From contig NC_088809.1 in assembly GCF_011386835.1 (NCBI RefSeq), positions 20,737,567-20,801,566 of the forward strand: a DNA stretch of 64,000 bases, written 5' to 3'. Positions 1 through 10,654 of the stretch are shown one piece after another; within the stretch, counting starts at the first letter, position 1; each line of letters starts with the position of its first letter. The DNA comes from Chrysemys picta bellii. Its lineage: Eukaryota > Chordata > Testudines > Emydidae. The translations under genes and the position numbers were made by a program. The notes under the pieces are model-generated. The model was not told where the DNA came from and did no database searches. It worked only from the letters and a program-made list of their open reading frames with translations.

Positions 1-865
1 AGGTTTATTGTCGACAAAGCCTGGTACTAGTATCCTGCAGATTCTACCGGACCACTAATACATTTATACCCATAACAATGGACCAGTTCAGTGAACAGCG
101 GGACTTTCTGTTCCTCCCTAAGGCCAGACAAAAATACTCCCTCTGAGATACATCTTTGTACCGCAATACAAATAAGTTAGTACTGCCCCTCTGACATAGT
201 TAGTTACCGCCCCCAACGTGGCTAATTATCACCCATCCCCTTGTACATGTTGGTTCGATCAAACATCTTTATTATGTACTGTCATCCTGACCTTATCTTT
301 TAGGAGGGGTCAGTGTGTTCCTGTTATCCTTGAGGAATGTTTTTGTACCATCCTTGATATCGGGATGTTCTGGTACCACTGGATATCGGGATGTGTTTGT
401 GTGAGCACTCTGTGACTGGCACTTCTTAGGAATGTGTGTTTCTGCAAATTCTGTGAGCAGGTCCTGCCTCATACCAGGCCTCTGATACAAGGGCGTATGT
501 CTCTGGCTCTCTTCCTACTAGACAGACCAGGCACCAGCTTGTGGAAATATCAATCAAGGGGCCCAAATTCTTCTCTGAGATGCACGCGAGGCCTGTGGAC
601 CTCAGAGCCTGTTGCTTGTTTGGCCATGAGGGCAAACTTCGGCCTGACAAGATTCAAGCTGGAATTCTGCTTCCTCTTAATTGAAGCCAAATTTTCCAAG
701 CGACTTTAATCCAGTCTCTATATTTCCATTCCCAAACCGGCTCAGTCCGTGTCAGTCGCCTGGCTTTGCACATGCAGCCAGCATTTGAGATATCCAGCTA
801 CCCAGCCAAGCAAGTTGACTTCTATAGATTTGTATATAGATTCTCTTGCTAGTCCCTTTCCCCTG
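1..865. other. Unassigned sequence with a short local duplication
   Basis: No gene or repeat family is recognised. Positions 339-365 and 366-391 form a diverged direct repeat of about 27 bp, sharing GTACCA and GATATCGGGATG. Short open frames here have no domain. Confidence 0.3.
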
Positions 866-867
866 CC

Positions 868-962
868 CTCGATCTGTGAGCTCCTGAGAGCAGACACCGT
901 TCTGGGTCTCTGGAAAGCACCTAGCATCACAGGGCACTATCGTAAATAATACTAATAACAAT
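868..962 (+). repeat. CORE-SINE/MIR-type 3' tail fragment
   Basis: The order 'gtgagctcctgagagcagac', then a GCACCTAGCA motif, then an AATAATACTAATAA tail matches the end of MIR-like SINEs seen elsewhere in the window (for example 42610-42715 and 53880-53953). Confidence 0.45.
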
Positions 963-965
963 ACC

Positions 966-1379
966 TGATTTGATGGTGCCGTTGTCGACTGCAGGTTGAA
1001 AACAGGCAGTTTTGCACACGTCAGTTAGCGGCTGCTTGGCAATCAGACTGGCTTGGAAATGACTCAAGCAACAGAGCTCCCAGCAACTTTCTGGGGAGAG
1101 CATTTCGCTGGCTAATCAACATACCCATTAGGACAATCTCTCTGCCACTCAGCTCTGAGTCTCTCTTGCTCCCCGAGATGCAGTCCCACAAGGTCTCACG
1201 TTAGCCGCTTGCTTTTCAAATTGCTCTAAACGTTCCTCTTCCCCACCAAATAAGCTGGAATTTAATAACCCAGCGAAACCCTTGAAGAAAGCAAATGATG
1301 CCTTGAAAGGAAAATTGTTATTCCCCATCTGCTCCGACAACAACTTTCCCTGCATCGTCCGCCTAAACGCCTGCTTCCC
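966..1379. other. No feature recognised
   Basis: Single-copy-looking sequence. I see no repeat end, no splice-flanked frame and no RNA gene. Confidence 0.3.
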
Positions 1380-1550
1380 CTGCTTAACAGAACGAGTAAT
1401 TAACAATGTTAATTTTAATCTCATTTGCTAATGAAGGCGCCCTAATTACACAATAATTGGCAATGGCAATAGCAGAAAACAGAAAATAAACCTCATGTAT
1501 GTAATTCACTTCAACTTCTTTCTAATTGCCTCTTCAAAACAGGCACTGGC
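1380..1550. other. Candidate conserved non-coding block
   Basis: AT-rich stretch with several TAATTA/ATTA homeodomain-type cores (AGTAATTAAC, CCTAATTACAC, AATAATTGGC) and no repeat signature. It is called from composition only; conservation is not tested. Confidence 0.25.
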
Positions 1551-1889
1551 CCTCCATCATCAGTGGTGTCTTCAGGGGATTTTAGTAATAATGAGGAGTG
1601 GCTCCATGGAATAGGAGACCACTCCACGAAGAGGGGAGTCGGGGGGTTGCAGGCTCGTACATGGCTCCTTTCACCTCTGGCCTAAGCGGGGGTGTGATGA
1701 ATTCCCAGACTGCCAGATACAGAGTCACCGTCCCAGCTGGTGTAAGTCCGTGTTGCTCCATTCCAGCTGAGGATTTGGCCCATGAGAAACGGGAGCTCCC
1801 ATCCCAAACATCACCACTGCAAATCTGTTTGCTCTCCTGTAGCATCTTTTGTCTGCGGATCTCAAAGCGTGTTTGGAGGCATTCATTTA

Positions 1890-2080
1890 TCAAACCTTAA
1901 AACAACCTTGTGAAGTAGGAATGAACGTTCATGTTTTACTAATGGGGAACGCGGGGCCCAGAGAAATAAAGCAACTCGCCTCAGGTCACAGCGTAAGTCA
2001 ATGCTGAAGATGCCGACGGAACCGAGGAGACCTCGTTGCTAGATCCCTGCTCTAACCATTGGATCATACTGCTTTGCTAG
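1890..2080 (-). repeat. MIR-like SINE
   Basis: Read on the minus strand, this holds the MIR core order. On the plus strand it shows as 'aatggggaacgcggggccca', then 'gcctcaggtcacagcgtaag', then CTAACCATTGGATCATACTG. It is a diverged old copy. Confidence 0.6.
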
Positions 2081-2439
2081 TGAACCACTACATAATTTGG
2101 GTCAGCCCTATACAGAGGAAGCCCAAGCGTGTGACAGCAGCAGCTGCTTCGGGCTCGGGTTGGGTTTTTTTGGGGCAAGAATATTCAAGAAAACAGCAAT
2201 GACATATTCCCATTTTGTAAATGTGGCTCTGTCTTCTCTTTATAAGGCTGGCTTTATCCAATCAGAGAACACAACAAACATCATGTGACCGGTGCGACCA
2301 ATCATATGACATAGATCACCACGACTGACACTGTCTAAATTGAATGTGCTGTACAAATGATTAGTGGGCAGAAATCACGGCCTGTTCCTAGATCAATTAT
2401 CAACACAGGGCAGAGCTAAATTCCCCAGATAAACTACTG

Positions 2440-2720
2440 ACAAGGAATAACTGAAGTGCACCAGCAGAGCTGTGAGCATGGGAGGCTCAGGTGTGGAATA
2501 GCAGGGGGGAGCCACAGGCCAGGACTGAACTGTATCAGCTGAAATAAAGTGGTAGGGACACAGGACTGGAATAACCAGGGAACAGCAGGTCGGGGTTGTG
2601 AGGCATCAGCTGATCTTTCGTGCAGAACCAGGACGGGAAAAGCAGGGGCTACTGCAAGTCTGAACTGAGGTGCATTGGCAGAGCTCCGTGTCCAAAGCTC
2701 AGGGCTAGAACCGATGGAAC
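2440..2720 (+). repeat. Unnamed interspersed repeat ('aggtgcattggcagagct' family)
   Basis: Shares GACTGGAATAACCAGGGAACAGC and GAGGTGCATTGGCAGAGCT-type motifs with 3095-3225 and 38460-38760, and in inverse orientation with 61238-61410. I do not recognise a named family. Confidence 0.4.
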
Positions 2721-2724
2721 ATTT

Positions 2725-3080
2725 CCCATCAAAACCGTTTTTTTTTAAATTAGAAAATATCTTTTCCACTCAAACGTTTCATAGCAGCTGAAATGTTGAG
2801 GGGTTCCAAGGGAAAAAGTTGCAAAAATGACTGAAAAGGTTCATTGCATTTCGATGGTCTAAACCCCACTTTCTCTCATGGTTTTACTTTCTCTTCTTGC
2901 TTTTTTAGTGGAGGAAAGTTTTAAAAAAACCAATAGAAATAAAGTGATTTTATCCCTTCAACTGAACCAAAATAGTATTTTTTGAAAAAAAAAAATTGGA
3001 ACTTTTTCTGCAAAAAAAGAAGAAAAAGAAACATATTCATAGACTATCAATAAAAAATATTCATTTCAAACATTTTCCCG
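2725..3080. repeat. AT-rich interspersed repeat (AAAATTT/GTTTTC type)
   Basis: Low-complexity AT-rich sequence rich in GAAAA/TTTTC blocks. Similar texture recurs at 10660-10810, 29990-30140, 42725-43215, 53600-53790 and 54830-55310. The family is unnamed and the boundaries are approximate. Confidence 0.3.
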
Positions 3081-3094
3081 AAATATACTCACCT

Positions 3095-3225
3095 CTTTTT
3101 CAGGGGGTTGCGGGTCAGGATTGAGGTGCACTGACAGCTGTATGCGGGGAGAGCAGGGGGGCTGTGGGTCCAGACTGAGGTGCATTGGCAGAGCTGTGGG
3201 TCGGGACTGAGGTACATCGTGAGTC
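3095..3225 (+). repeat. Degenerate tandem of the 'aggtgcattggcagagct' unit
   Basis: Three successive diverged units: 'gattgaggtgcactgacagc', 'gactgaggtgcattggcaga' and 'gactgaggtacatcgtgagt', spaced about 40-60 bp. Same family as 2440-2720. Confidence 0.45.
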
Positions 3226-3830
3226 AGAGAACGCTTGCCTGTTCTGTGCTTGGCCTTAACAGGCCCGGTCCGTCTCTCACTTCCATGAGCATTAAATACT
3301 CTCACACATTTAAAAGAATCACCAGAGAAGAAATGCTTGGGAGAGATTGGCCCTCCCTTTGCTGCAGTTACTTTGTCGTTTCTGTCAGAAAACCCGATTT
3401 GTTGAGGCTCTCAGCTCTCTGCTGGCTGTCGGAGCAGATGCTGTTGTTTCCCTCGACCACTGTATCTTAACTCCTTCAGCGGCAGTAGCTGCTCAGATCA
3501 GCCTGGCCTCTCTCCCAGAAGAATGTGTCTTTGGTTTCCTCGGATTCCCTTTCACGCTATTTACATCGTCCAGATACCTGGCTCAGTGATCAGCAGTCCA
3601 GGGGTTTGATACTGGTTTAGATTGAGAGCGCTCCGAAAAAGGCATCCTGTCCAGATTACTTGTCACCTTTTTTAATGAATCCCCCAGGATGCATTGGAAA
3701 AACCAGGGCAGTTGCATGACTAGAGAATGAACGCCTTTGGCTGCTTTTTACTGTCAGGCAATTTCAGTAGCTGACTTGGCTAGTTAGATGCTTTTCACCT
3801 TTCAATAGAGGGTTTTTTTTATTTGCAGTT
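3226..3830. other. No feature recognised
   Basis: Open frames on the plus strand (3180-3470, 3347-3589) show no domain or splice context. Nothing else is identified. Confidence 0.3.
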
Positions 3831-3834
3831 GAAC

Positions 3835-3965
3835 GCCCATGACTTCAGGCCAGCTGGTGCAAACTGGCTGGAGCTCCATTGACGTCAATGGGCCAGATCC
3901 TCAGCTGGCGTCAATGGAAGTCAGTGGAGCTTGGTCGTTTTTCACCCTCTGAGGCTCTGGCCTGA
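3835..3965. repeat. Old interspersed repeat ('gccagatcctcagctgg' type)
   Basis: Contains GAGCTCCATTGACGTCAATG and GGGCCAGATCCTCAGCTGG, with partly self-complementary halves. The same words recur at 45505-45610. It looks like an old foldback-type or SINE relic. Confidence 0.35.
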
Positions 3966-4403
3966 AATATGATGATCTGTAGAGAAATTTGAGTCTCTTG
4001 GGCCAAGTGCAGTGGCAGCGGCAGCTTCCCCCATCCATGTGTCAACCCCATGCCGCAAGGAACACCACTGAGTTACAGAGTCCACGAGCCTTTCTCCTAT
4101 AGCCAGTGTGAGAAAGGGTTATTGCCAGTTTCAGTGTGGACACGGGCCAGGTAGGAAGTAAAGTGAGCTCCACTTCACACACGGTGGAGGTCAGCAAGCA
4201 GCCCTCAGACACCAGTGAGGTTGGCTCACCAGGGCTGGATTGCAACCAGCACCCTAGAGTCACTACATTTCAGGTTCCCTCAGCGCCCAGCCGTTGTATC
4301 GGGATCTGTATGACACTAGTGCTTAAGGGTGGGACATATTCCCGCCTGTGAGCCGTGGATCCAACCCTGCTTCAGTGCAGGTGCCGGATACATGACAAGT
4401 GTG
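3966..4403. other. No feature recognised
   Basis: No repeat terminus, exon-like structure or RNA gene is seen here. Confidence 0.3.
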
Positions 4404-4529
4404 ACATAGAATCATAGAATATCAGGGTTGGAAGGGACCTCAGGAGGTCATCTAGTCCAACCCCCTGCTCAAAGCAGGACCAACCCCAACTAAGGCTTGG
4501 TCTACACTATGGGGGAGGGGGGGTCGCTG

Positions 4530-4583
4530 TAAGATACGCAACTTCAGCTACAAGAATAGTGTAGCTGAAGTCGACGTATCTTA
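4530..4583. repeat. Long hairpin inside the MITE
   Basis: The arm TAAGATACG..ACTTCAGCTACA pairs with TGTAGCTGAAGT..CGTATCTTA across a 7-nt loop. The stem is about 20 bp with a small internal mismatch at CA/CG. Confidence 0.8.
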
Positions 4584-4698
4584 TTTCGACTTACCTCCCG
4601 TCCTCACGGTGTGGGATCAATGGCCATGGCTCCCCCATCGACTCCGCTACCGCCGCTCGCCCTGGTGGAGTTCCGGAGTCGACGGGAGCGCGTTTGGG

Positions 4699-4739
4699 GA
4701 TCGATATATCGCGTCTAGATGAGACACGATATATCGATC
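4699..4739. repeat. 13-bp perfect inverted repeat inside the MITE
   Basis: GATCGATATATCG (4699-4711) is exactly complementary to CGATATATCGATC (4727-4739), with a 15-nt spacer. Confidence 0.85.
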
Positions 4740-4930
4740 ACTGATAGAGCGATTGCTACCCGCCGATCCGGACATACCCTAAATCATCCCAGCCAGGGCT
4801 TTGTCAAGCCTGACCTTAAAAACCTCTAAGGAAGGAGATTCCACCACCTCCCTAGGTAATCCATTCCAGTGCTTCACCACCCTCCTAGTGAAAACGTTTT
4901 TCCTAATATCCAACCTAAACCTCCCATAGA

Positions 4931-6988
4931 TATGGTGCCGATTCGAGGGATTCTTTGTTAACTTTGGGAGAACCGTGGGATCCGGTGTCACTGAAAAGCT
5001 TACGATGTTCCTGCTAGGGGCCACGACCTCACGCAGTGCCCTCAGGGTGGTACACACAACAGCCTCCTCCAAAAGGCCAGTCGCCCTGAGGAATTCCCTG
5101 TCCCAGCAGATTCCGACTGACCTTATCAGGATGAAAACAAATCAGTTCATTGCTCCGATCCCTGGGCATTAATGGTACTATCTGAAAAGCTAGGGTGCTT
5201 CTTCCACAGGGGCATGCAGATGGTTAAATTACCGATCTGGTTGCAATTTCCCCTGCTTCTGTGTGGTTCCCTTGCAGGCCTGCATCTCCCTTTGTGTGCC
5301 GCTCCTTTGACAGTCTCCTGTTCCCTCTTCCCCCTGTTGTCTCCTTCTGATTAGCTCCCTTTCCAAGTCATTCTTTTCAGCAGTGAAACTGAACAACAGT
5401 CAGAGCAAACATGTGAAGGAGGACCAGGAGGAGGAGGAGGGGAAGCAGCTGTCGCTTCATTCACTCGGAGGCAACGTGAAAAATGGAGGAAGCTGAGTCT
5501 CTGTCAGGGAAGCTGGTGACATTTTGGCCAGGCCCATTAGTGAAGTCGGACTCTGAGAAAGGAAATCTGGAGCGGGCACCCTGGGGAAATCCTACCGGAG
5601 CCCTCATAAAGGTTCCCATGTCCCACATCACACCAGGCTTGCTGGGGCTTTGTTTGAAGTCGGTCTAGTTCACTGAGTTCATTATAACGAGCATCAGAAG
5701 CTGCCGAAGATCCAGAACGTGGGATGACCCCTGAGGTCCTTAATCGATCCCCAGCTCTCATGGAAGTCAATGGGATTTTACCTCAGAGCCGGGGCTGGGA
5801 TGGTCAAAAAGTTCTGAGGGAATTCGGTGCTCAGCTTCCACTGGAGTTCAATCTCTATCTCCCTCCAGGCCCCTTCGATAATCCCACTTCTCCTCACACC
5901 AGGAGTCACTCCATCAGCTTCAACCTGAAGGAGGAGGACAGAGTTAAAACTGGGTCAGGCCTTTAGGGTTGGCCTTGTGTTGACACAGGGAGGGATCGTC
6001 CATCCACCACTGAAATGCAGCCTCCAGGATGGGGTACAGCAGCCAATCTACCCTACCAAACTAGACAAGGGAGGGGCAGCTGGTGGAATGGGCCCTGCTG
6101 TCCGAGAGGTATCTTCTCTCTCTGTAGCACAAAGTCCGTAATTCTCCTTGTAGGATTGGCCCTGCCGATCCTTGCCCCTGGGATCATGAAACCCCAGAAT
6201 CTTCTAGAACGCAGTGACCTTTGGGGCCACTTGTCCCCACCCTCACTCTGCCCCTCTGGGTAGGGTTCCCTGGGTATACATGAGGGCCCTGGCCCTACCC
6301 ACTCTCCAGTCCTTCCTGGCTCTTGAAGGTGCAGCAAGCTAGGGGCATGTTAGGCACCTTCAGTGGGTTTGTTCTGCCCTTCTGGGAGCTGTTTTGGGTA
6401 CATTGTTCAGTTTAAAACACAGGGTTTTGGTGCCTGAGCTGGTCTAGGCCCAGCCCTCAGGTGCTGCGTCCCCTTCTCCAGGCCTGTTTTCCCTCCCAGC
6501 TCAGCTCCTTCGGCTAGGAAAGGTGGCTTCAAGCCCTGTGTTCATGCCATACCATGACGACCATGACGAGACCCCACTGCTGGGCCTCTAGTGGCTGGGA
6601 GAAGGACGCCTCTCAGACAGGTGTTTGATCTGTGAAGATGAGGATAGGATCCCTGAAACTCCCGAGGATGGTCCACAAAAGCGGCACGGAAGTCCCCAGC
6701 CCTGCCCGAGACAATGAGGAATGGGAAAGGCAGCGTCAGGAGCTTCTCAGCGAGGGGTTTGGCTAAGCAGGCACTTTTGAGGCTCAAGCGCAATTCTTCA
6801 CTCCCTGGCTGCAGGCAGAAGCCGAAAAGGTCCTCCCTGCTACGGCTGCACATTGCTGAAGATGGAGGAGGCCTAGTGCCATCTTTCACTCTTTTGCCAA
6901 CGGCTGTTTGCCGCTGGCGGAACGGGACGTGGGCGATCTCTTGGCATCGGTCTCCACAGCACTCAGGATTTGCACCGGTGTCACTTAC
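4931..6988. other. No firm feature
   Basis: Mostly single-copy-looking sequence with several short unconvincing open frames (for example 6053-6337 minus and 6015-6263 plus). None has a domain, signal peptide or splice context. Confidence 0.3.
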
Positions 6989-7104
6989 CAAATCGTTAGA
7001 CTCACAAGCAGGTCCCGAAGGCCCATCGGGAATGTAGACGTCTCTTAGCAATGGAGCTGTTCTTCCCTTGACGTGCGTGTAACGTTCATGCAGCATTCCT
7101 GGGC
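6989..7104 (-). other. Candidate exon (unassigned)
   Basis: On the minus strand a strong pyrimidine tract ending in CTCTCTTGTCTCAG lies just upstream of 7104, and a near-consensus donor, TTTG|GTAAGTGA, lies at 6989/6988. The 116 bp between them is open in one frame: two leading bases, then 38 codons beginning PGMLHERYTHVKGRTAPLL and ending ACESNDL. The other two frames contain stops. I recognise no protein family. It could be a coding exon, an lncRNA exon or chance. The 184-codon frame 6542-7096 runs past the donor and is not itself taken as a gene. Confidence 0.3.
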
Positions 7105-7269
7105 CTGAGACAAGAGAGCAAAAGGCAGGCGAGTGTGCAGAAATGAGCCAGGAAAACGTCCCTAGCTTGGTTTTTGGGCAGCCTGCAGATAAGCTGGCCT
7201 GCGGGGATGCTTTGTCACCCGAGGAACGGGGTCAGTGCTGACAGATGTCCACACTGCTTTTAGAGACGA

Positions 7270-7400
7270 CAAAGCTGCTAAACGCTAATTTTTTAAATGA
7301 AGTTGTCAACCGATCTGTGATTTGATTGTGCAATTGCAGCGCTCAGGATCAATCATGCGGAAAATAATCTAATTAAACTAATAATGAGCCAAAGGCCGGC
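7270..7400. other. Candidate conserved non-coding block
   Basis: AT-rich, repeat-free stretch with AATCATGCGG, AATAATCTAATTAAAC and TAATAATGAG motifs. Called from composition only. Confidence 0.22.
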
Positions 7401-7674
7401 AACGGTCTAGGATTGTTGACTTGGTCAAAGGAAGAAGAGAGACGAGGCCCTTTCGGACAATTTCTTTTCGAAGAGCGGGGCGGGCTGTGCTCAGAGATGA
7501 ACCGAAAAAGTAAATTCACAAGGGCCTTCCAGACCCTGGTAGAATCTGTGGATGCTAGCAGCAGTGCACCTGATCCGCAGAGCTTTGGGGAAACACATCT
7601 TCCTTTAATCACTGTGGACTGGGCATCCTACAGGGAGAGGACAGCAGATGGATTCTAGAATAATAAATGCAATG

Positions 7675-7885
7675 CCCTCTGCTAGCTCTAAGGATCTCAA
7701 ATCTCTTGACCAAACAAAGAGTGTTGTAAATGTATGCAAACTTATCATCGTTATCCCCATTATACCGGAGGGGAAACTGAGGCACGTGGCAGTGAAGTGC
7801 CCGGCGAGAGGTCACACTGCAAATCAGTGGCACAGCTAAGAAAAGAACCCATGAATCTTGCCTCTTTGTTTTAACTACCAGGCAG
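7675..7885 (-). repeat. MIR-like SINE
   Basis: The complement of the MIR core is visible: 'ttatccccattataccggag', 'gggaaactgaggcacgtggc', then GAGAGGTCACACTGCAAATC. It is about 210 bp, an almost complete but diverged copy. Confidence 0.7.
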
Positions 7886-7989
7886 AATCCCCTCTAATGT
7901 TCCATAGCCTGACTATCAAAGTGGCGAGAATCTCATCCATGGCAAAGTGAGGTTGGGGAAGTGAAAGAGGGAGAGGAGGCTGCTTCTGT

Positions 7990-8582
7990 AGATGAAGGTT
8001 TCTAACCATCAGAGGAGTGAAGTTCTAGAACAGCCTGACAAGGGGAGCAGTGGGGGCAAAAAACCTACCTGACTTCAAGACTGAGCTTGATAAGTTTACG
8101 GAGGGACTGGTCTGATGAGACGTCCTACAGTGACATGTAGCTGATCTGCGACTGCTAGCAGCAAATATCTCCAATGTCCGGTGATGGGACATTAGATGGG
8201 GAGGGCTCTGAGTTACTACAGAGGATTCTTTCATGGTGTCTGGCTGGTGGGTCTTGCCCACATGCCCAGGGTCTAACTGGTTGCCATATTTGGGGTCGGG
8301 AAGGAATTTCCCCCCGGGTCAGATTGGCAGAGACCCTGGGGGATTTTCGCCTTCCTCTGCAGCCTGGGGCACGGGTCACTTGCAGCTTTAAACTAGTGTA
8401 AATGGTGGATTCTCTGTACCAAAAAGTCTTTCAATCATGATTTGAGGACTTCAGTAACTCAGCCAGAGGTTAGGGGTCTCTTACAGGAGTGGGTGGGTGA
8501 GGTTCTGTGGCCCGCAACGTGCAGGAGGTCAGACTAGATGATCATGATGGTCTCTTCCGGCCTTGAAGTCTCTGGGTCACTG
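7990..8582 (+). mobile_element. CR1 LINE 3' end
   Basis: Plus-oriented CR1 3' region. It includes the ORF2 C-terminal echo 'actgagcttgataagtttac' and a 3' UTR ending in GACTAGATGATCATGATGGT followed by a 'ccttgaagtctctgggtcac' tail. This is a different subfamily from the 4.4-kb and 10.9-kb copies. Confidence 0.75.
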
Positions 8583-8590
8583 GGTTTGTC

Positions 8591-9638
8591 CTGTCCAAGG
8601 ACACGCCACACTCCAGAGTTACGTATTTCCCTGCACTGCGTGTGACCACTGTAGAAGAACAGTTGAGTTCCACATGTGGGGAAGATAAACCCTCAGAGAA
8701 GCATGCTCCTCCCCCCGTCACTTCCTCAGACTCACGGCCCCCGCCAATGGGAGGCACAGACGTTTTGGGAGGCGTATGCCACGGCTCAGAGCACCACAGC
8801 CGTCTGCACCACCCCATGTTGCCTTTTGCAGGGGATTGTAGGCCTGCCCCTTCTGGGGATGGTTGGCAGAAATGGTACAAGCCCAGGAAATCCCATAATG
8901 AAGCTTAAATTGATCCAGGGCAGTATTCAGCTATGGCTGTTGGGCTGTCACCTCCGTGAGCCGCGTGGTTCCCGATGGCCCAGTAACTTGGAGTGACTGC
9001 TTGCCGTGTTCATGGAGGCCATGTTGCTTTGGCAAGCCACCACAGAAGCTGCAGCCGTGAGATGGTGCCTGCTGTTGCAGCAATGGCTGTTCCCCAGAGA
9101 AGGCAGTGGCTTGTTGCAAGAAGGCGAGACAGCTGCTGCCGCCTTCCATGGTAGTCTCGCCCCAGGCCCTAGGACCACAAGCTCAGAATGGAGCAAGGAC
9201 ATTGGGATGGCCAGTGGTGGGCCAGGGCCGTCATTTCAGAAAAAAATTCCATTGAGGGGGCAAAGCTGTGTCAGCAGTCCCGTTTCTGCCACCTTGCTGA
9301 GGCCTTGGTTGCTTGTCAGGGGTTAGCGGGCTGGCCCCATCCCTGTCCTGGGGAGTAGGAGGAAGCAGTGGGTTGTGTGTGTGTGTCTCACTGATGGCCA
9401 GCCTAGGGCAGGAATCATGGCCTGGCTCGCTCCACGCCCAGCCTGCTTCTGCTGCTTCCTGTCTGGCCAGTGGGGAGACCAAGGGAGGCTCAGGAGAAAC
9501 CTGCTGCCCTAGGCCTGTGAAGAGGTAGGCAGCAATCTGGCCTGGCCACCCTCCGTCATGACCAAAGCAGCTGCTTAGAAGTCAGGGGGAGGGAACCAAG
9601 GTTTGGGGAAGGCAACTGCTCCCCCTGCCCCATACAAA
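8591..9638. other. No firm feature
   Basis: Moderately GC-rich sequence. Open frames on both strands overlap each other and show no domain. A short TGTGTGTGTG run lies near 9374-9387. Confidence 0.3.
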
Positions 9639-9820
9639 TTATAGAATATCAGGGTTGGAAAGGACCTCAAGAGGTCATCTAGTCCAACTCCCCGCTCAAA
9701 GCAGGGCCAACCTCAGACAGATTTTTGCCCCAGATCCCTAAATGGCCCCCTTAATGATTGAACTCACAACCCTGGAGTTAGCAGGCCAATGTTCAAACCA
9801 TTGAACTATCCCCCCCCCCC
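9639..9820 (-). mobile_element. tRNA-derived SINE (tortoise Cry I type)
   Basis: On the minus strand: a G-rich start, then a tRNA-like head with A box (TAGTTCAATGG) and B box (GAGTTCAATC), a central 'tctgggg' region, and a CR1-like tail complementary to 'tagaatatcagggttggaaa'. The head-plus-CR1-tail structure is the published architecture of the turtle Pol III SINE, thought to be mobilised by CR1. Confidence 0.8.
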
Positions 9821-10093
9821 TTTTACCACTTGAGCTTCCTTCTTATCAAACTGTCTGTACTGGGCTATCTTGATTATCACTTCAAAAGTTTTTTTCCCTC
9901 TTACTTAATTGGCCTCTCAGAGTTGGTAAGACAACTCCCACCTGTTCATGCTCTCTGTATGTGTATATATATCTCCTCAATATATGTTCCATTCTATGCA
10001 TCCAAAGAAGTGGGCTGTAGCCCACGAAAGCTTATGCTCTAATAAATTTGTTAGTCTCAAAGGTGCCACAAGTACTCCTGTTCTTTTTATGAA
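9821..10093 (+). mobile_element. Penelope-like element 3' region
   Basis: Contains a hairpin, GTGGGC-TGTA-GCCCAC (10010-10025), immediately followed by GAAAGCTTATGC. It then reads 'ctaataaatttgttagtctc' and 'aaggtgccacaagtactcct', and ends TTCTTTTT. The same 3' block recurs in inverse orientation at 31702-31783. I assign it to Penelope-like elements from the hammerhead-like core and remembered turtle consensus. No reverse-transcriptase frame is present. Confidence 0.55.
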
Positions 10094-10099
10094 TCCTAT

Positions 10100-10435
10100 T
10101 GACAACCTAGACCTCAGAGCTTCAGGTAACCATGGTCGACGGGATGCTCGTGTGAAGCAAACCTTCAGAACATTGGCGCTTCACCTGCCAGGACCTTCCC
10201 AGATGTGAATTCCACGTCAGAAACCTCCCAGACTAACAGGAGCAGCAGAGGAGGTTCAGAAGCATGACAGTGGGAATAGAATTAACACCAGCTTCCAGCT
10301 TGGAGGGGTTGAGAGCTGTGAACACACAGTAACACGTTAGAGTGTTATCGATTTTCAACGGGACTTGCTTTTGACAGTATCATTTTGTCATTCCCGCGGT
10401 CATTTTACTTTCTAATAGAGACAAGAGTCAGAAGA
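10100..10435. other. No feature recognised
   Basis: Repeat-free by eye; no exon or RNA structure seen. Confidence 0.3.
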
Positions 10436-10466
10436 TCAAAAAAAAAGAAAAAAAAAAAAAAAAGAA
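10436..10466. repeat. A-rich simple repeat
   Basis: About 30 bases, nearly all A with two G interruptions. Confidence 0.9.
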
Positions 10467-10654
10467 AACCACCTTTCAGTGAGAAGAGACCCTTAGCTCC
10501 CTTGTTTGTTTCACTGCATCAGAACAAGGCTGATTTCCTTAGTACTTAGTGGAGCTGCTTGAACGTCACTGTCATTGTTACTGGCTCCAAGCCAGATGAG
10601 GGGGGCTTTGTGCTAGGTGTTATAGGGACCACAACTAGGCAGACTATTTGGGTG

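Larger units (their letters stand above)
4494..4779. mobile_element. PIF/Harbinger-like MITE nested in CR1
   Basis: This 286-bp segment interrupts CR1 exactly at AACTAAATC. TAA occurs on both sides (4491-4493 and 4780-4782), and removing one copy restores the CR1 reading. A 3-bp TAA/TWA duplication is the hallmark of PIF/Harbinger transposition. The termini GGCTTGGTCT and (reverse complement) GGGTATGTCC are imperfect inverted repeats. It carries no transposase frame, so it would be non-autonomous. It contains two strong internal hairpins, annotated separately. Confidence 0.75.
4404..4930 (-). mobile_element. CR1 LINE 3' fragment, interrupted
   Basis: The plus strand starts with the CATAGAATCATAGAAT octamer repeats that end CR1 elements. 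It then reads 'ggttggaagggacctcagga', and after the MITE insertion the complement of the ORF2 C-terminus. The minus frame 4779-5072 contains [28 protein letters not shown] and LDKALAGMI, typical of CR1 ORF2 ends. It is 5'-truncated near 4930; the frame stays open to 5072 but no longer matches CR1 as I know it. Confidence 0.85.

Noticed and set aside
6542..7096. 184-codon minus-strand open frame
   Set aside because: No domain. Only the small splice-flanked part (6989-7104) has any independent support.
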